64,000 nucleotides of DNA from Halolamina salifodinae (GTDB taxonomy: Archaea > Halobacteriota > Halobacteria > Halobacteriales > Haloferacaceae): positions 62,001 to 126,000 of the forward strand of contig NZ_JAGGLC010000005.1 in the NCBI RefSeq assembly GCF_017874235.1, read 5' to 3'. Below are positions 1 to 9,027 of this stretch, piece after piece. Positions within the stretch are counted from its first letter, which is position 1. Every line of letters begins with the position of its first letter. Made by a program: the position numbers and the translations under genes. Under the pieces are notes generated by a model. That model was not told where the DNA came from and did no database searches. It saw only the letters and a program-made list of their open reading frames with translations.

Positions 1-1052
1 GTCTCCCCACTCTGGGTGATGCCGACGACGAGCGTGTCCTCACTGTGGGGCGGCGGCGACGTGACGTACTCGCTGGCGACGAACGCCTGCGCGGGCACGC
101 CCTGAGAGCGGAACAGCTCCGCAGCATACAGCGCCGCGTGGTAGGAGGTTCCACATGCGACCAGTTGGATGGATCCCGCATTCCGAACGGCGTTCGCGAT
201 GTCGTCGCCGAGATCGACGCGCCCCGAGAGTTCGTCGACGCGCTCCTGCAGACACTGGCGGAGCGCCTGGGGCTGTTCGTGGATCTCCTTGAGCATGAAG
301 TGCTCGTAGCCACTCTTCCCCGTGTCCTCGGACTCCCAGTCGACCGTATTGACCTCCTTATCCACAGCGACGCCGGCAAGCGTCGTCACCGTCCAGCCAT
401 CCGGGGTGAGTTCGGCGACTTCGCCGTCCTCGAGATACACCACGCGGTCGGTGTGCTCCAGGAACGCCGGCACGTCGCTCCCGAGGTACGTCGCCGTATC
501 GTCGACGCCGAGGACGAGCGGCGAGTCATTCCGGGCAGCGAACACCGTGTCGGAGCCCTCTCGGACCGCGGCGACCGCATAACTCCCCTCGAGTCGACTC
601 ACTGCCTGCCGGAACGCCGTCTCGAACGACGCGCCCCCGGCCTGAATCGCCTCGATCAGGTGCGGAACGACCTCCGTGTCGGTCTCGCTTGCGAACTCGT
701 GGCCCGCAGCCTCGAGCTCCTCGCGGAGTGACTCGTAGTTCTCGATGATCCCGTTGTGGACGACAGCGATGTCGCCCGTACAGTCCATGTGCGGGTGGGC
801 GTTCTCGTCTGTTGGCGGGCCGTGGGTCGACCAACGCGTGTGGCCGATACCCGCGTTCCCCGTCAGCGACCACGGCTGGAGCGCGCCTTTGAGCACGTCC
901 AGTTCGCCCGAGCGCTTACAGACCGAGAGTGACTCACCGGAAACCGCGACCCCGGCAGAATCGTACCCGCGATACTCGAGATTGGTGAGGCCGTCGACGA
1001 GGACGTCGAGCGTCTCGCTGCCTCGGCCGACGCTCCCGATGATCCCGCACAT
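1..1052 (-). CDS. glmS: glutamine--fructose-6-phosphate aminotransferase (isomerizing), 3' part missing
   Basis: This enzyme makes glucosamine-6-phosphate from fructose-6-phosphate and glutamine, the entry step to UDP-GlcNAc. The protein starts MCGIIGSVG, so Cys2 is the class II amidotransferase nucleophile, followed by RGYDSAG and the GHTRWSTHG motif. Near the window edge it reads VVGITQSGET, the phosphosugar-binding signature of the first SIS domain. About 350 of the roughly 600 residues expected are present; the C-terminus lies before base 1. Its ATG overlaps by one base the TAA of the upstream glmU-like gene, so the two are translationally coupled and form one pathway unit. Identification is secure from the motifs. 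Confidence 0.95.
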   Translation of the reverse strand, partial: MCGIIGSVGRGSETLDVLVDGLTNLEYRGYDSAGVAVSGESLSVCKRSGELDVLKGALQPWSLTGNAGIGHTRWSTHGPPTDENAHPHMDCTGDIAVVHNGIIENYESLREELEAAGHEFASETDTEVVPHLIEAIQAGGASFETAFRQAVSRLEGSYAVAAVREGSDTVFAARNDSPLVLGVDDTATYLGSDVPAFLEHTDRVVYLEDGEVAELTPDGWTVTTLAGVAVDKEVNTVDWESEDTGKSGYEHFMLKEIHEQPQALRQCLQERVDELSGRVDLGDDIANAVRNAGSIQLVACGTSYHAALYAAELFRSQGVPAQAFVASEYVTSPPPHSEDTLVVGITQSGE

Positions 1053-2245
1053 TATCGCACGACCTCCGTGCCCCGCAGTACGCGACCGGAGATGTGTGCG
1101 CCGACACCCAGCGCGGCAGCCGTCCCGACAATCGTCCCGGAGTCGAAGCTCACGCCACCGCCAACGGTTGCCCGGTCGGCGAGAACGGCTCCGACTTCCT
1201 GCCCTTCGATGACGTTCCCGGCGACAGGGATATCCGCGGGGCCGCTCGGTGCGATCACGCCGGCGCCGATGTCGACGGCTCGGCCGGCGACGACGTCGAG
1301 GAGCGACGAGTTCGGTCCGACTCGTGTATCGACGTCAAGGACAGACCGTCGAACGGTCGCGTTCGCCCCGATCGTGACGTTCCGACCGAGCGACGCGTAC
1401 GGGCCGACAACAGCATTCGGCCCGATGACGGCGTCCGCACCGATCGCGACCGGCCCCTGTAGTACCGCAGATTCGTGCACCTGCGCGGAGTCGGCCAACC
1501 AGACACCGTCCTCGTGCCCATCAGCCTCGATCCACTCCTCGTGCAACAGTCGCTCGGCGACGGTGAGGAGGTCCCACGCGTACGTCGCGTCGACCCACAG
1601 GCCCTCAGTCTGCACCGCGTGGATCGACCCTACGTCGGCATCGTCGACCAGATACTGGAACGTCGCCGGGAGCGAGAATTCGCCTTCTTCTCGGGGCGTC
1701 TCTTCGATCGCGTCGAAGATCCGGTCGTCCACCGCATAGATGCCTGCGTTTAGCTGACGGTGCCCGTTCCCAGCCATCCCCTCGTACACCGCAGTCACCT
1801 CTCCGCCCTCGATTTCGACACTACCGTAGCGCGCGATGTCCTCGTGTTCGATGGCCCCGATGGCGCCGAACGGCTGGTCGGACTCGTAGGCGTCGACGAC
1901 GTCCTGAACCATCTCTGGAGCGACGATCTGGTCGCCGTTCAGGACGAGGAACGGCCCCTCGACCTGCTCGCGAGCTTGGAGGAGGGCGTGACCGCTACCG
2001 AGCTGTTTCTCCTGCGTGACGTACTTGATTGGCGTGCCGGCGTAGCTGTTACCGAACTGGTCACGGATGTGGTCACGCTCGTAGCCGATCACGACGTGGA
2101 TCTCCTCGACGTCGGCCGCGACGAGCGCGTCGAAGACGTAGGAAAGGATCGGTCGGTTCGCAGCGGGGAGCATCGGCTTGGGCCGCGTCTCGGTGAGCGG
2201 CGCCAGCCGTTCGCCTTCCCCGGCCGCGAGGACGACTGCCTTCAT
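1052..2245 (-). CDS. bifunctional sugar-1-phosphate nucleotidylyltransferase/acetyltransferase (GlmU-like), copy 1
   Basis: 397 residues. The N-terminus MKAVVLAAGEGERLAPLTET is the nucleotide-binding loop of NTP-transferase enzymes, followed by LNGDQIV. The C-terminal half is a left-handed beta-helix of hexapeptide repeats (for example AIGADAVIGPNAVVGPYASL), as in archaeal enzymes that make UDP-GlcNAc from glucosamine-1-phosphate. A longer upstream reading frame exists but lacks family similarity, so the start at 2245 is chosen. It sits directly upstream of glmS with a one-base overlap. The exact sugar (glucosamine or glucose-1-phosphate) cannot be told from sequence; the glmS linkage favours GlmU. 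Confidence 0.88.
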   Translation of the reverse strand: MKAVVLAAGEGERLAPLTETRPKPMLPAANRPILSYVFDALVAADVEEIHVVIGYERDHIRDQFGNSYAGTPIKYVTQEKQLGSGHALLQAREQVEGPFLVLNGDQIVAPEMVQDVVDAYESDQPFGAIGAIEHEDIARYGSVEIEGGEVTAVYEGMAGNGHRQLNAGIYAVDDRIFDAIEETPREEGEFSLPATFQYLVDDADVGSIHAVQTEGLWVDATYAWDLLTVAERLLHEEWIEADGHEDGVWLADSAQVHESAVLQGPVAIGADAVIGPNAVVGPYASLGRNVTIGANATVRRSVLDVDTRVGPNSSLLDVVAGRAVDIGAGVIAPSGPADIPVAGNVIEGQEVGAVLADRATVGGGVSFDSGTIVGTAAALGVGAHISGRVLRGTEVVR

Positions 2246-2347
2246 GATGCGGTGGTCTTTCGCGTCAGTACGGGTTACTGTTTCGATGCCTCTACTTTCC
2301 GGCACTGAAGCAGAACGGTCATACCTATCGCCCAACCCATCGGATGT

Positions 2348-3154
2348 ATGGACCGAGAGCTGCTCGTCGCCCTTCTCGTCGGCGCCCTTCAGGGTGTGTT
2401 CGAGTGGCTCCCCATCTCCAGCGAGGGGAACATCACTATCGTGCTCTCGGCGCTCGGTCGCTCGCCCGACGAAGTCGTCGCGTTCGCGCTCTTCCTCCAC
2501 CTCGGGACGGCCCTCTCTGCAACGGTGTACTACCGTGCAGACATCCGGGACGTCCTGCTGCTCCTCCCCGACTGGCGGCCCGGGAGCGCCTTCGAGGGGG
2601 AGCAGGCCACAGTCACCTTCCTCGCTATCGGGACGCTCGTCTCGGGCGTCGTCGGCGTCGCCGCCTACGTGACGCTCGTCGACGCGTTCTCGAAACTCAC
2701 GGGCGGCGTGTTCGTCGCACTGGTCGGCGTCCTACTCCTGCTCACTGGTGGGTTCCAGTACCTCACGAAGGACCGCCTCGGCGAGCATCGAACGCCGACC
2801 GCGCTGGACGGTGTGCTCGTCGGTGCTGCACAGGGAATCGCCATCCTGCCCGGGATTTCGCGCTCGGGGATGACGACTGGGACGCTCCTCCTGCGTGGCC
2901 ACGAGGGCCCGCAGGCGTTTCGCTTCTCGTTCTTGCTCGCTGTTCCAGCCTCTGTGGGTGGTGGGCTGCTTGCCTATCTCGATACGGGGCTGGACATCTC
3001 GCTGCTCGCTGCCGCGCTGGCGCTCGGCGCCGCGGCCGTCGTCGGCTACGCGACCATCGACGCGCTGATGCGCGTCGTTGACGAGCTCCCGTTCTGGAGC
3101 GTCTGTGTCGTGCTGGGCGCGCTCGCCGTCGCTGGCGGGCTACTGGTGGTGTGA
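2348..3154 (+). CDS. uppP: UppP/BacA-type polyprenyl-diphosphate phosphatase
   Basis: 268 residues, a multi-pass membrane protein. It carries both signature motifs of the undecaprenyl-diphosphatase family: the Glu-containing stretch LQGVFEWLPISSEG near residues 14-27 and PGISRSGMT near residues 168-176. In bacteria the family recycles the lipid carrier of cell-wall sugars; in haloarchaea the natural substrate is probably a dolichol-type diphosphate used in S-layer glycosylation (inference). It is transcribed divergently from the glmU-glmS pair and followed by a convergent second GlmU-like gene, which fits a glycan-precursor neighbourhood. Confidence 0.9.
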   Translation: MDRELLVALLVGALQGVFEWLPISSEGNITIVLSALGRSPDEVVAFALFLHLGTALSATVYYRADIRDVLLLLPDWRPGSAFEGEQATVTFLAIGTLVSGVVGVAAYVTLVDAFSKLTGGVFVALVGVLLLLTGGFQYLTKDRLGEHRTPTALDGVLVGAAQGIAILPGISRSGMTTGTLLLRGHEGPQAFRFSFLLAVPASVGGGLLAYLDTGLDISLLAAALALGAAAVVGYATIDALMRVVDELPFWSVCVVLGALAVAGGLLVV

Positions 3155-3177
3155 CGTCGAAAATCGCCTCGCAGAAA

Positions 3178-4377
3178 TCAGTCCATCCGGTCCCGCGTCA
3201 CGGTTTCGTTCGGTTTCGTCCGCGTCCCCACACCGAGCTTCACGCCCGCATTGAGGCTCGTGTCGATCCCGGTTTTCGTCCCGTCGCCGACGACGACGCC
3301 GAACTTCCGTCGCCCAGTATCGACTGATTCGCCCTTCACACGCACGCGAATCGTCTCGTCGTCGTGCCGGAGATTCGCGACGGTCGTCCCCGCGCCGAAG
3401 TTCACGTCGGCGCCGAGCACCGAGTCGCCGACGTAGGAGAGATGCCCGCAGGCGGTGTTGGCCATCAGGATCGAGTTCTTCACCTCGACAGCGTTCCCAA
3501 CCCGAACGTCGGGACCGATCACCGTCGACCCGCGGACGTACGCATTCGGCCCCACGTCCGCGCCCGCCTGCACGACGACTGGCCCCTCGATGTATGCGCC
3601 GTTCCGGACGCGAGCGCCTTCCTCGACGACGACCGGGCCGTTGAGCGTCGCCTGCGGCTCAACGACGCCCTGAACGTCGCCCTCCAGATCAGCGAGCAGG
3701 TGCTCGTTCGCTTCGAGGAGTTCCCACGGGCGCCCGACGTCGAGCCACGGGCCCTCGTACTCGACGGCGGTCACGGCGCCGCCGACGTCGATGTAGCGCT
3801 GCAGCGACTCGGTGATCTCGTACTCCCCGCGCTCGCTGAGTTCGGTTGCCTCGATGTGCGCGAACGCCCCGGGTTCGAACGCGTAGATGCCGAGGTTTGC
3901 GAGGTCCGTGGGTGGGTCGGCGGGTTTCTCGACGACGTTCGTGACTGTCGTGCCGTCGAGCGAGACGACGCCGTAGTTCTGCGGATCGTCGACCGGCTTG
4001 ACGGCCATCGCGCTGCCCTCGGTCTCGGCGAGTTCGCTGACCAGATTGGGGTCGATCACCACGTCGCCGTTGAGCACGAGGAAGCGCTCGTCGACGTACT
4101 CGCTCGCCTGCTCGACGGCGTGGGCCGTCCCGAGCTGTTCCTCTTGCGTGACGTAGTCGACTGGGTTGCCAGCGTACTCCTCGCCGATCCGTTCCCGAAC
4201 CTGCTGGCCCTCGTACCCGACGACGACGACGTAGCGTTCGACTGCGTTGGCGCAGGCGTCGAGGACGTGTTCGAGCAGTGACTGGCCCGCGACCGGGAGC
4301 AGCGGCTTCGGGCGTGTCTCGGTGAGCGGGCGCATCCGCGTCCCCTGACCGGCGGCGACGACGACGGCGATAGTCAT
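3178..4377 (-). CDS. bifunctional sugar-1-phosphate nucleotidylyltransferase/acetyltransferase (GlmU-like), copy 2
   Basis: 399 residues with the same architecture as the gene at 1052-2245: nucleotidyltransferase loop MTIAVVVAAGQGTRMRPLTE, an LNGDVVI metal/NTP motif near residue 97, then hexapeptide repeats of a left-handed beta-helix ending in a GTKTGIDTSLNAGVKLG stretch. It shares LTETRPKP(ML)LP with copy 1 but the two differ clearly in the C-terminal half, so they are paralogues, not a recent duplication. One copy may act on glucosamine-1-phosphate and the other on another hexose phosphate; sequence alone does not decide. It ends 23 bases from the convergent uppP gene. Confidence 0.87.
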   Translation of the reverse strand: MTIAVVVAAGQGTRMRPLTETRPKPLLPVAGQSLLEHVLDACANAVERYVVVVGYEGQQVRERIGEEYAGNPVDYVTQEEQLGTAHAVEQASEYVDERFLVLNGDVVIDPNLVSELAETEGSAMAVKPVDDPQNYGVVSLDGTTVTNVVEKPADPPTDLANLGIYAFEPGAFAHIEATELSERGEYEITESLQRYIDVGGAVTAVEYEGPWLDVGRPWELLEANEHLLADLEGDVQGVVEPQATLNGPVVVEEGARVRNGAYIEGPVVVQAGADVGPNAYVRGSTVIGPDVRVGNAVEVKNSILMANTACGHLSYVGDSVLGADVNFGAGTTVANLRHDDETIRVRVKGESVDTGRRKFGVVVGDGTKTGIDTSLNAGVKLGVGTRTKPNETVTRDRMD

Positions 4378-4482
4378 GGCCGGGAGGATGGCGACCAGCG
4401 TCTTTGGCGTTCCGTTCGAGAGAGGGAGAAGCGAGACAGCGCTGGCGCTAGCGACGAAGCAGCCCGCAAGAAGTCGGCGGCC

Positions 4483-4749
4483 CTAGAGGCGGCCGACGGA
4501 GTCGACGTCGATACTCTCGACGCCTTCGACGTCGCGGAACGCGTCCTCGACGGCTTCGGTACCACCGGCGTCGTCGGGCACGATCACCGTCGGCAGCAGC
4601 GCGACGAGGCCGAAGGCCACGTCCTCACGCTGGTATCCACGGATCTCGGCGCCCTCGGGGAGGGCAGCCTCGAGTCGGTCCTCGAGTTCGTCGAGGTCGA
4701 CCTCGGGGCTCTGCGGCATGACCTTGATCTTGGCAGCGACGTCACCCAT
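4483..4749 (-). CDS. ef1b: translation elongation factor aEF-1 beta
   Basis: 88 residues. The start [20 protein letters not shown] and the length match archaeal EF-1beta, the small guanine nucleotide exchange factor that recharges aEF-1alpha with GTP. The motif [13 protein letters not shown] in the second half is characteristic of the family. A longer upstream frame exists, but the ATG at 4749 lies two bases after the stop of the zinc-protein gene, so this start is clear. The two genes form a tight pair (zinc protein first), a linkage common in haloarchaea. Confidence 0.95.
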   Translation of the reverse strand: MGDVAAKIKVMPQSPEVDLDELEDRLEAALPEGAEIRGYQREDVAFGLVALLPTVIVPDDAGGTEAVEDAFRDVEGVESIDVDSVGRL

Positions 4750-4751
4750 CG

Positions 4752-4931
4752 TCAGGGCCCCCTGAACCCGCAGTCCGGGCACTCGTAGAGGTTGCTCTGC
4801 TTCCGACACTTCGCACACCGGAAGATAACGGTGTCACACTCCGGGCACTTGAAGCGCGCCGCGTTGGTCCCCGTGACGGAGATCCCACAGGAGACACAGG
4901 AGCGCTCCCCAGTCGTTTCTGCTTCGCTCAT
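4752..4931 (-). CDS. HVO_2753-type small zinc finger protein
   Basis: 59 residues, [16 protein letters not shown] at the start. Four CxxC pairs (CVSC, CPEC, CAKC, CPDC) are spaced as two zinc-ribbon knuckles. This is the pattern and length of the Haloferax volcanii HVO_2753 family, a studied zinc microprotein linked there to biofilm and swarming phenotypes. It is co-directional with the aEF-1beta gene, two bases apart, which suggests a translation-related role (inference). The start at 4931 is preferred to an upstream in-frame start because the upstream residues are not zinc-protein like and the length then matches. Confidence 0.9.
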   Translation of the reverse strand: MSEAETTGERSCVSCGISVTGTNAARFKCPECDTVIFRCAKCRKQSNLYECPDCGFRGP

Positions 4932-4956
4932 GTACGGGAAGGCGGGCGCGCGACGT

Positions 4957-7392
4957 TTAACGGTTACTTTCCCCTCCCGAGCCCGCAGAATCCGCCGATC
5001 CATCGGCGTCGCCGCCGCCATCGGCCTCGCTCACACCGTCGCCGGGCCCCGGTCGCGCCAGCGCACCCGGCCCGCGTTCGCCCGCGGGCGTCGCCGGACG
5101 GAGCCGTCGAAGCTTCCCGAGCACGTCGACGAAGAACACCACTGTCCCGGCGATCAGCAGCGTGTCACCGGGGAAGCGCAACCAGAAGAACGTCTGCACC
5201 AGCGGGCGCTCATAGAACGCCAGACTCCGGGCGGCGTCGTAGCCCGCGGTGAACGCCGTCTCTAGCTGGAGGAAGCCGATCGGGAGCAGCGACGCGCCCA
5301 CCATGATCGCCAGCCCGGCGTTCCAGAGCCAGAACGACCAGCGCAGGCGGCCCTCGGACCAGTCCGTGGTCGTCACCCGGAGGATGTAGATCCCGATCCC
5401 CAGCGCGAGCATGCCGAACGCACCGAACATCGCCGCGTGGGCGTGCGCAACCGTGAGGTAGGTGCCGTGCTCGTAGTAGTTGATCAGCGGGAGGTTGATG
5501 AAGAACCCCAGCACGCCCGCACCGACGAAGTTCCAGACGCCGGAGGCGACGATGAACGCGAACGGCAGGCGGTACGGGAACGTCTCGCCGCGGGCCACCA
5601 GCGCGCGGTACTCGGTGATGGCCTCGAACAGCACGATGACTAGCGGGATCAACTCCAGCGTCGAGAACACCGAGCCGATGGGCACCCAGATGTCCGGCAG
5701 GCCGATCCACCAGTAGTGGTGCGATACGCCGATGATCCCCGCGCCCATCACGAGTAGCGCCTCCAGCAGCACCGCTTTCGCCGCCGACTCGGGCTGGAGG
5801 AGGTTCATCCCGACCAGCGTCAGGCCGACGACGGCGACGATGAAGAACTCGAAGGCGCCCTCGACCCACATGTGGACGACCCACCAGCGCCAGAACTCCG
5901 TCACCACCATGTTCGTGTCCGGGGTGTAGAGCAAGCCGGCGACGAACAGCAGCGCGATGGAGCCACCCGAAATGAGGATAAGGTGCCCCAGTCCGTAGCG
6001 GTCCTCCGCGGCGAGCATCGGCTTGAGGCCGCGCCAGACGAGGACGGTCCAGCCAGCGAAGCCAGCCAACAGGCCGAACTTCCAGATCCGGCCCACCTCC
6101 AGATACTCCAGCCCCTCAGTGCCGAGCAGCCACCAGAGTTCCCCAGCAGGGTCGAAGAAGCCCCGCGTCCCGAGGAATACCCCGGCGAAGCCGCCGACGA
6201 CCACGATCACCAGCGCGGCGAGCAGCGCGGCGGTTCCCTTTGCCTGCCCACCAGGTTCGTGAGCGGTCAGCAACGGCGGGAGGAACAGCCCCGCGGTGAT
6301 CCAGAGCGTCGCCACCCAGAGGATGGCGAGGTCGACGTGGTAGGTGCGGGCCAGCAGGAACGGCGCCCACTCCAGCACGTCGACGCCCACGGCCTCGAAC
6401 AGGCCGAAGAAGCCGTCGCGCTCGACGTAGTAGTGAGCCAACAGCGCCCCCAACAACGTCTGTGCCAGAAACAGCGCCGCGGCGACGGGGACGTAGAACG
6501 CGGCCACCCGCTGGGAGGGCAGCACGTCCACCTCGCTGGGGTGTGGCACGTCGATATCGGCGTCTGGCTCCGGGAGCGACACGGAACTGTACAGCCAAAC
6601 ACCCACTCCTGCGCCGCCCACGAGCAGGATCATCGACGCCACGCTCCAGAGCATCGCCGAGGCGGGTGCGGTGTTGCCGGAACCGGGCGCGGGCGGCCAG
6701 TCGTTCGTGTAGCTGTGGTCGGCGCCGGGCCGCGGCGTGTGGCTGAACCACGCCGTCCAGAGCGCGAAGTCGGCGAGTTGTCGGGCGGCGTCGGCGGAGT
6801 CGATGGTGCCCGCGGGGAGCCCCAGCGACGCGTTTCCTTCGTGGTAGCGGGCGACGTAGTCCTCGCGCACCTGCTCGTGGGCGTACGCCTCCGCGGCGGA
6901 GTAGGTCAGCGTGCCGTCGTCCTCGCCGCCTCCATGTGCCGGCGAGCCGTCGTCCTCGCCGCCTCCACGTGCCGGCGAGCCGTCGCCCGGGTCGTCGACG
7001 CGGCTCTGCAGGTCCTCCCGGGCCAGTTCGTCGACGGCCGCGCGTTCGGGGCCGCTGAGGGCATCGTACGCCTGGCCGTAGCGCTGCTCGGCGTAGTACT
7101 CCCGCATATACTTGGTTTTCAGGTCCAGCGCGTCGGCCGTGAGGTCGTTGCCGAAGTAGGCGCCGTTGCCCAATACGGAGCCGTGGTTCATCAGGCCGTT
7201 TCGCTGGAACACCCGCTTCCCCTCCCGGACCGACTCGGCGGTCGCGACCGTCTCACCGTCGGGTCCCTCGACGGTCTCGGGGATCGGCGGCGCCTGCTGG
7301 GCGGAGTACCACGCGCCAACGCCCATCACGACGAGGTTGACGACGAACACGACCGCCAGCAGTTTCGCGAGCGTTCGGCGCGTTACGCGCAT
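4957..7392 (-). CDS. norB: quinol-dependent nitric oxide reductase (qNor, NorZ type)
   Basis: 811 residues, an integral membrane enzyme reducing 2 NO to N2O with quinol electrons. An N-terminal membrane anchor (about residues 7-28) and a periplasm-type domain with [20 protein letters not shown] and [12 protein letters not shown] are typical of the fused NorC-like part of qNor. The catalytic core shows heme and metal ligands: [25 protein letters not shown] with its conserved Glu, VSHHYWW and [17 protein letters not shown]. The start [10 protein letters not shown] is chosen because upstream in-frame residues are not conserved in type. A 33-base repeat has expanded in the soluble domain (6913-6985). 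The C-terminus is a Gly/Ser/Asp-rich tail. Confidence 0.93.
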   Translation of the reverse strand: MRVTRRTLAKLLAVVFVVNLVVMGVGAWYSAQQAPPIPETVEGPDGETVATAESVREGKRVFQRNGLMNHGSVLGNGAYFGNDLTADALDLKTKYMREYYAEQRYGQAYDALSGPERAAVDELAREDLQSRVDDPGDGSPARGGGEDDGSPAHGGGEDDGTLTYSAAEAYAHEQVREDYVARYHEGNASLGLPAGTIDSADAARQLADFALWTAWFSHTPRPGADHSYTNDWPPAPGSGNTAPASAMLWSVASMILLVGGAGVGVWLYSSVSLPEPDADIDVPHPSEVDVLPSQRVAAFYVPVAAALFLAQTLLGALLAHYYVERDGFFGLFEAVGVDVLEWAPFLLARTYHVDLAILWVATLWITAGLFLPPLLTAHEPGGQAKGTAALLAALVIVVVGGFAGVFLGTRGFFDPAGELWWLLGTEGLEYLEVGRIWKFGLLAGFAGWTVLVWRGLKPMLAAEDRYGLGHLILISGGSIALLFVAGLLYTPDTNMVVTEFWRWWVVHMWVEGAFEFFIVAVVGLTLVGMNLLQPESAAKAVLLEALLVMGAGIIGVSHHYWWIGLPDIWVPIGSVFSTLELIPLVIVLFEAITEYRALVARGETFPYRLPFAFIVASGVWNFVGAGVLGFFINLPLINYYEHGTYLTVAHAHAAMFGAFGMLALGIGIYILRVTTTDWSEGRLRWSFWLWNAGLAIMVGASLLPIGFLQLETAFTAGYDAARSLAFYERPLVQTFFWLRFPGDTLLIAGTVVFFVDVLGKLRRLRPATPAGERGPGALARPGPGDGVSEADGGGDADGSADSAGSGGESNR
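6913..6985. repeat. 33-base tandem repeat inside the qNor gene
   Basis: Two full units (6913-6945 and 6946-6978, one base different) plus a partial third. On the coding strand they encode an 11-residue unit like [11 protein letters not shown], giving a flexible acidic Gly/Ser linker in the extracytoplasmic domain. Unit length is a multiple of three so the frame is kept. Confidence 0.9.
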
Positions 7393-7475
7393 CGCTCGGG
7401 GCGTCGGCCGGCGCCCGCTTGTAGGTCGGGGGTGACCGATAGGGCTATCTCCCGGGCAAGAAACACGTTGCCCGT

Positions 7476-8319
7476 ATGCGGCGCCCTCCACGCAGTTCCA
7501 ACAGTAGCACGCGACGACAGTTCCTCAGACGCGTCGGCGGCATCGCCGGCGCTGCCGGCCTCGGGAGCACTGCCGGCTGTCTCGGTCTCCGCGACGCGAT
7601 CTCGTCGCCGCCGACGGCCATCGGCGGCACCAAAGCCGGCGACGTGAACGCGCTCTCCCGAGAGGCGTTCTCCGAGTTCGTCGACCGCCAGCGCGAGCAG
7701 TACGGCGACCACGGCGTTTGGGGGACGGACGGAACAGAACCGGACCACGGCGCCGAGTTCGCCGGCGCGTGGACGCGCACGGTCGGACTCGACAGCGACG
7801 GGAGCCCCGTGCCCCAGCCTGATTCCGGGAGCGATCTCCGCGCGATCACCGACGCCGCCGTCGTCGCCTACGGGATTCCCGAGCGGGACGAGGCTGGAAG
7901 GCAGCACTACCAACTCTGGCTCTGGGCCGCCGCACGCTTGCCCGGCGAACACGACGACGGCCTGCTCGCGGCGACGCCCGGACTCCGGCGCGTCGAAAAT
8001 CGGCGTCGAACTCAGCGGGGCCGACGCCGAGATGGGGCCGTACAGCCCCGGCAGCGACCGTACTGAGGGACCAGTCACCGTCAGCGCCGCGTCACCAGAC
8101 ATTGACGGGCCGAGTGTATCGTTCCCGCTGGAGTCCGGGACGGTCCGTGTGGTGCCCGACCGGACCGGGTTCGACCAGAACGGCTACGCGGTCGAGTGGC
8201 GCGGCGACGCCACTAGCGCCCGGTCGGTCGCGGGCATCTGCGGGGCGTCGTGGGGTGGCAACGCCGCGCAATCGTTCGACCTCTCCGTCCGCGTCACGGC
8301 GGATCGGCGCCGATTCTGA
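7476..8319 (+). pseudogene. Tat-exported lipoprotein gene with a one-base frameshift
   Basis: The first frame (7476-8066) begins with a twin-arginine signal (RRQFLRR, residues 13-19) and a lipobox STAGC with Cys35, so the product would be exported by Tat and lipid-anchored. Sense continues to about 7977, then the frame turns into Arg-rich noise. The next frame takes over exactly there: removing one G from the GG at 7980-7981 gives ATPDSGASKIGVELSGAD and an open frame to 8319. The total would be about 280 residues. The function is unknown; it lies divergently from qNor, 83 bases away. It may be a true pseudogene or a sequencing error. Confidence 0.72.
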
Positions 8320-8330
8320 GCGCCATGTGC

Positions 8331-8344
8331 CGAAACGTTTTGTC
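8331..8344 (+). promoter_or_regulatory. BRE/TATA-like box before 8368
   Basis: CGAAACGTTTTGTC is centred about 28 bases before the ATG at 8368, the spacing of a leaderless haloarchaeal promoter. Confidence 0.55.
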
Positions 8345-8367
8345 CGCGCCGACGAACAGTCCGGAGT

Positions 8368-9027
8368 ATGGATAGCGCAGGGCTCGGCCTCGTCGAGGGA
8401 CAGCGCGGCAACGCGCTGCTCGCGTGGGCGATCCTTCTCTTCTTGCTCGTGACCGCCGGGGTCGAACTGGTCACCGGCGAGATCGTCTGGGCGGGGTTCG
8501 TGCTGGCGGTAGTCGCGCTGGCGCTCGTACCCGCTGCCCGCTACCGCGACCGGCAGATGATGCTGCCGTGGGAACTGCTCGTACTGGCGGCGCTGCCCGT
8601 CGCGTCCCGGGTGTTCATCGCCGGCCGCACCATCGGCGAGGTGACGCTGACCGGGCGCGTGACAGCGTACATCGCCGTCGCCGCCGTCGCGCTGATCGTC
8701 GCCGTGTTGCTCGATCGGTTCACCCCGGTCCGGATGAACGACCAGTTCGCCACCGTCTTCGTCGTCGTTACCACCACCGCGGCCGCCGGCATCTGGGCGG
8801 TCGCCCAGTGGCTCTCGGACATCTACCTCGGCACGGGCTTTCTCGCCCGCCCGCACGCCGAGGAGGCGCTGATGTGGGACTTCGTCGCCGCCACGCTCGC
8901 GGGCGCGCTCTCGGGCGTGCTGTTCACCTACTACTTCCGGCGACGCGCCGGTGGGGGCGATGCCGGCGGCGACGATACCGGCGGCGCTGGCGGCTCGCGC
9001 CCCGCAAACGGGGGTGGGCACGCGTGA
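8368..9027 (+). CDS. multi-pass membrane protein, unknown function
   Basis: 219 residues with about six hydrophobic segments between residues 18 and 190 (for example ALLAWAILLFLLVTAGVEL and YIAVAAVALIVAVLL), then a Gly/Asp-rich cytoplasmic-type tail. No catalytic motif is visible. It overlaps by four bases (GTGA) the next membrane-protein gene at 9024, so the two are co-translated and may form a complex. A promoter-like box sits 28 bases upstream of the ATG. Confidence 0.85.
   Translation: MDSAGLGLVEGQRGNALLAWAILLFLLVTAGVELVTGEIVWAGFVLAVVALALVPAARYRDRQMMLPWELLVLAALPVASRVFIAGRTIGEVTLTGRVTAYIAVAAVALIVAVLLDRFTPVRMNDQFATVFVVVTTTAAAGIWAVAQWLSDIYLGTGFLARPHAEEALMWDFVAATLAGALSGVLFTYYFRRRAGGGDAGGDDTGGAGGSRPANGGGHA

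Noticed and set aside
5872-7647. 591-residue plus-strand frame
   Set aside because: Antisense shadow of the qNor gene, Arg/Gln-rich with no motif.
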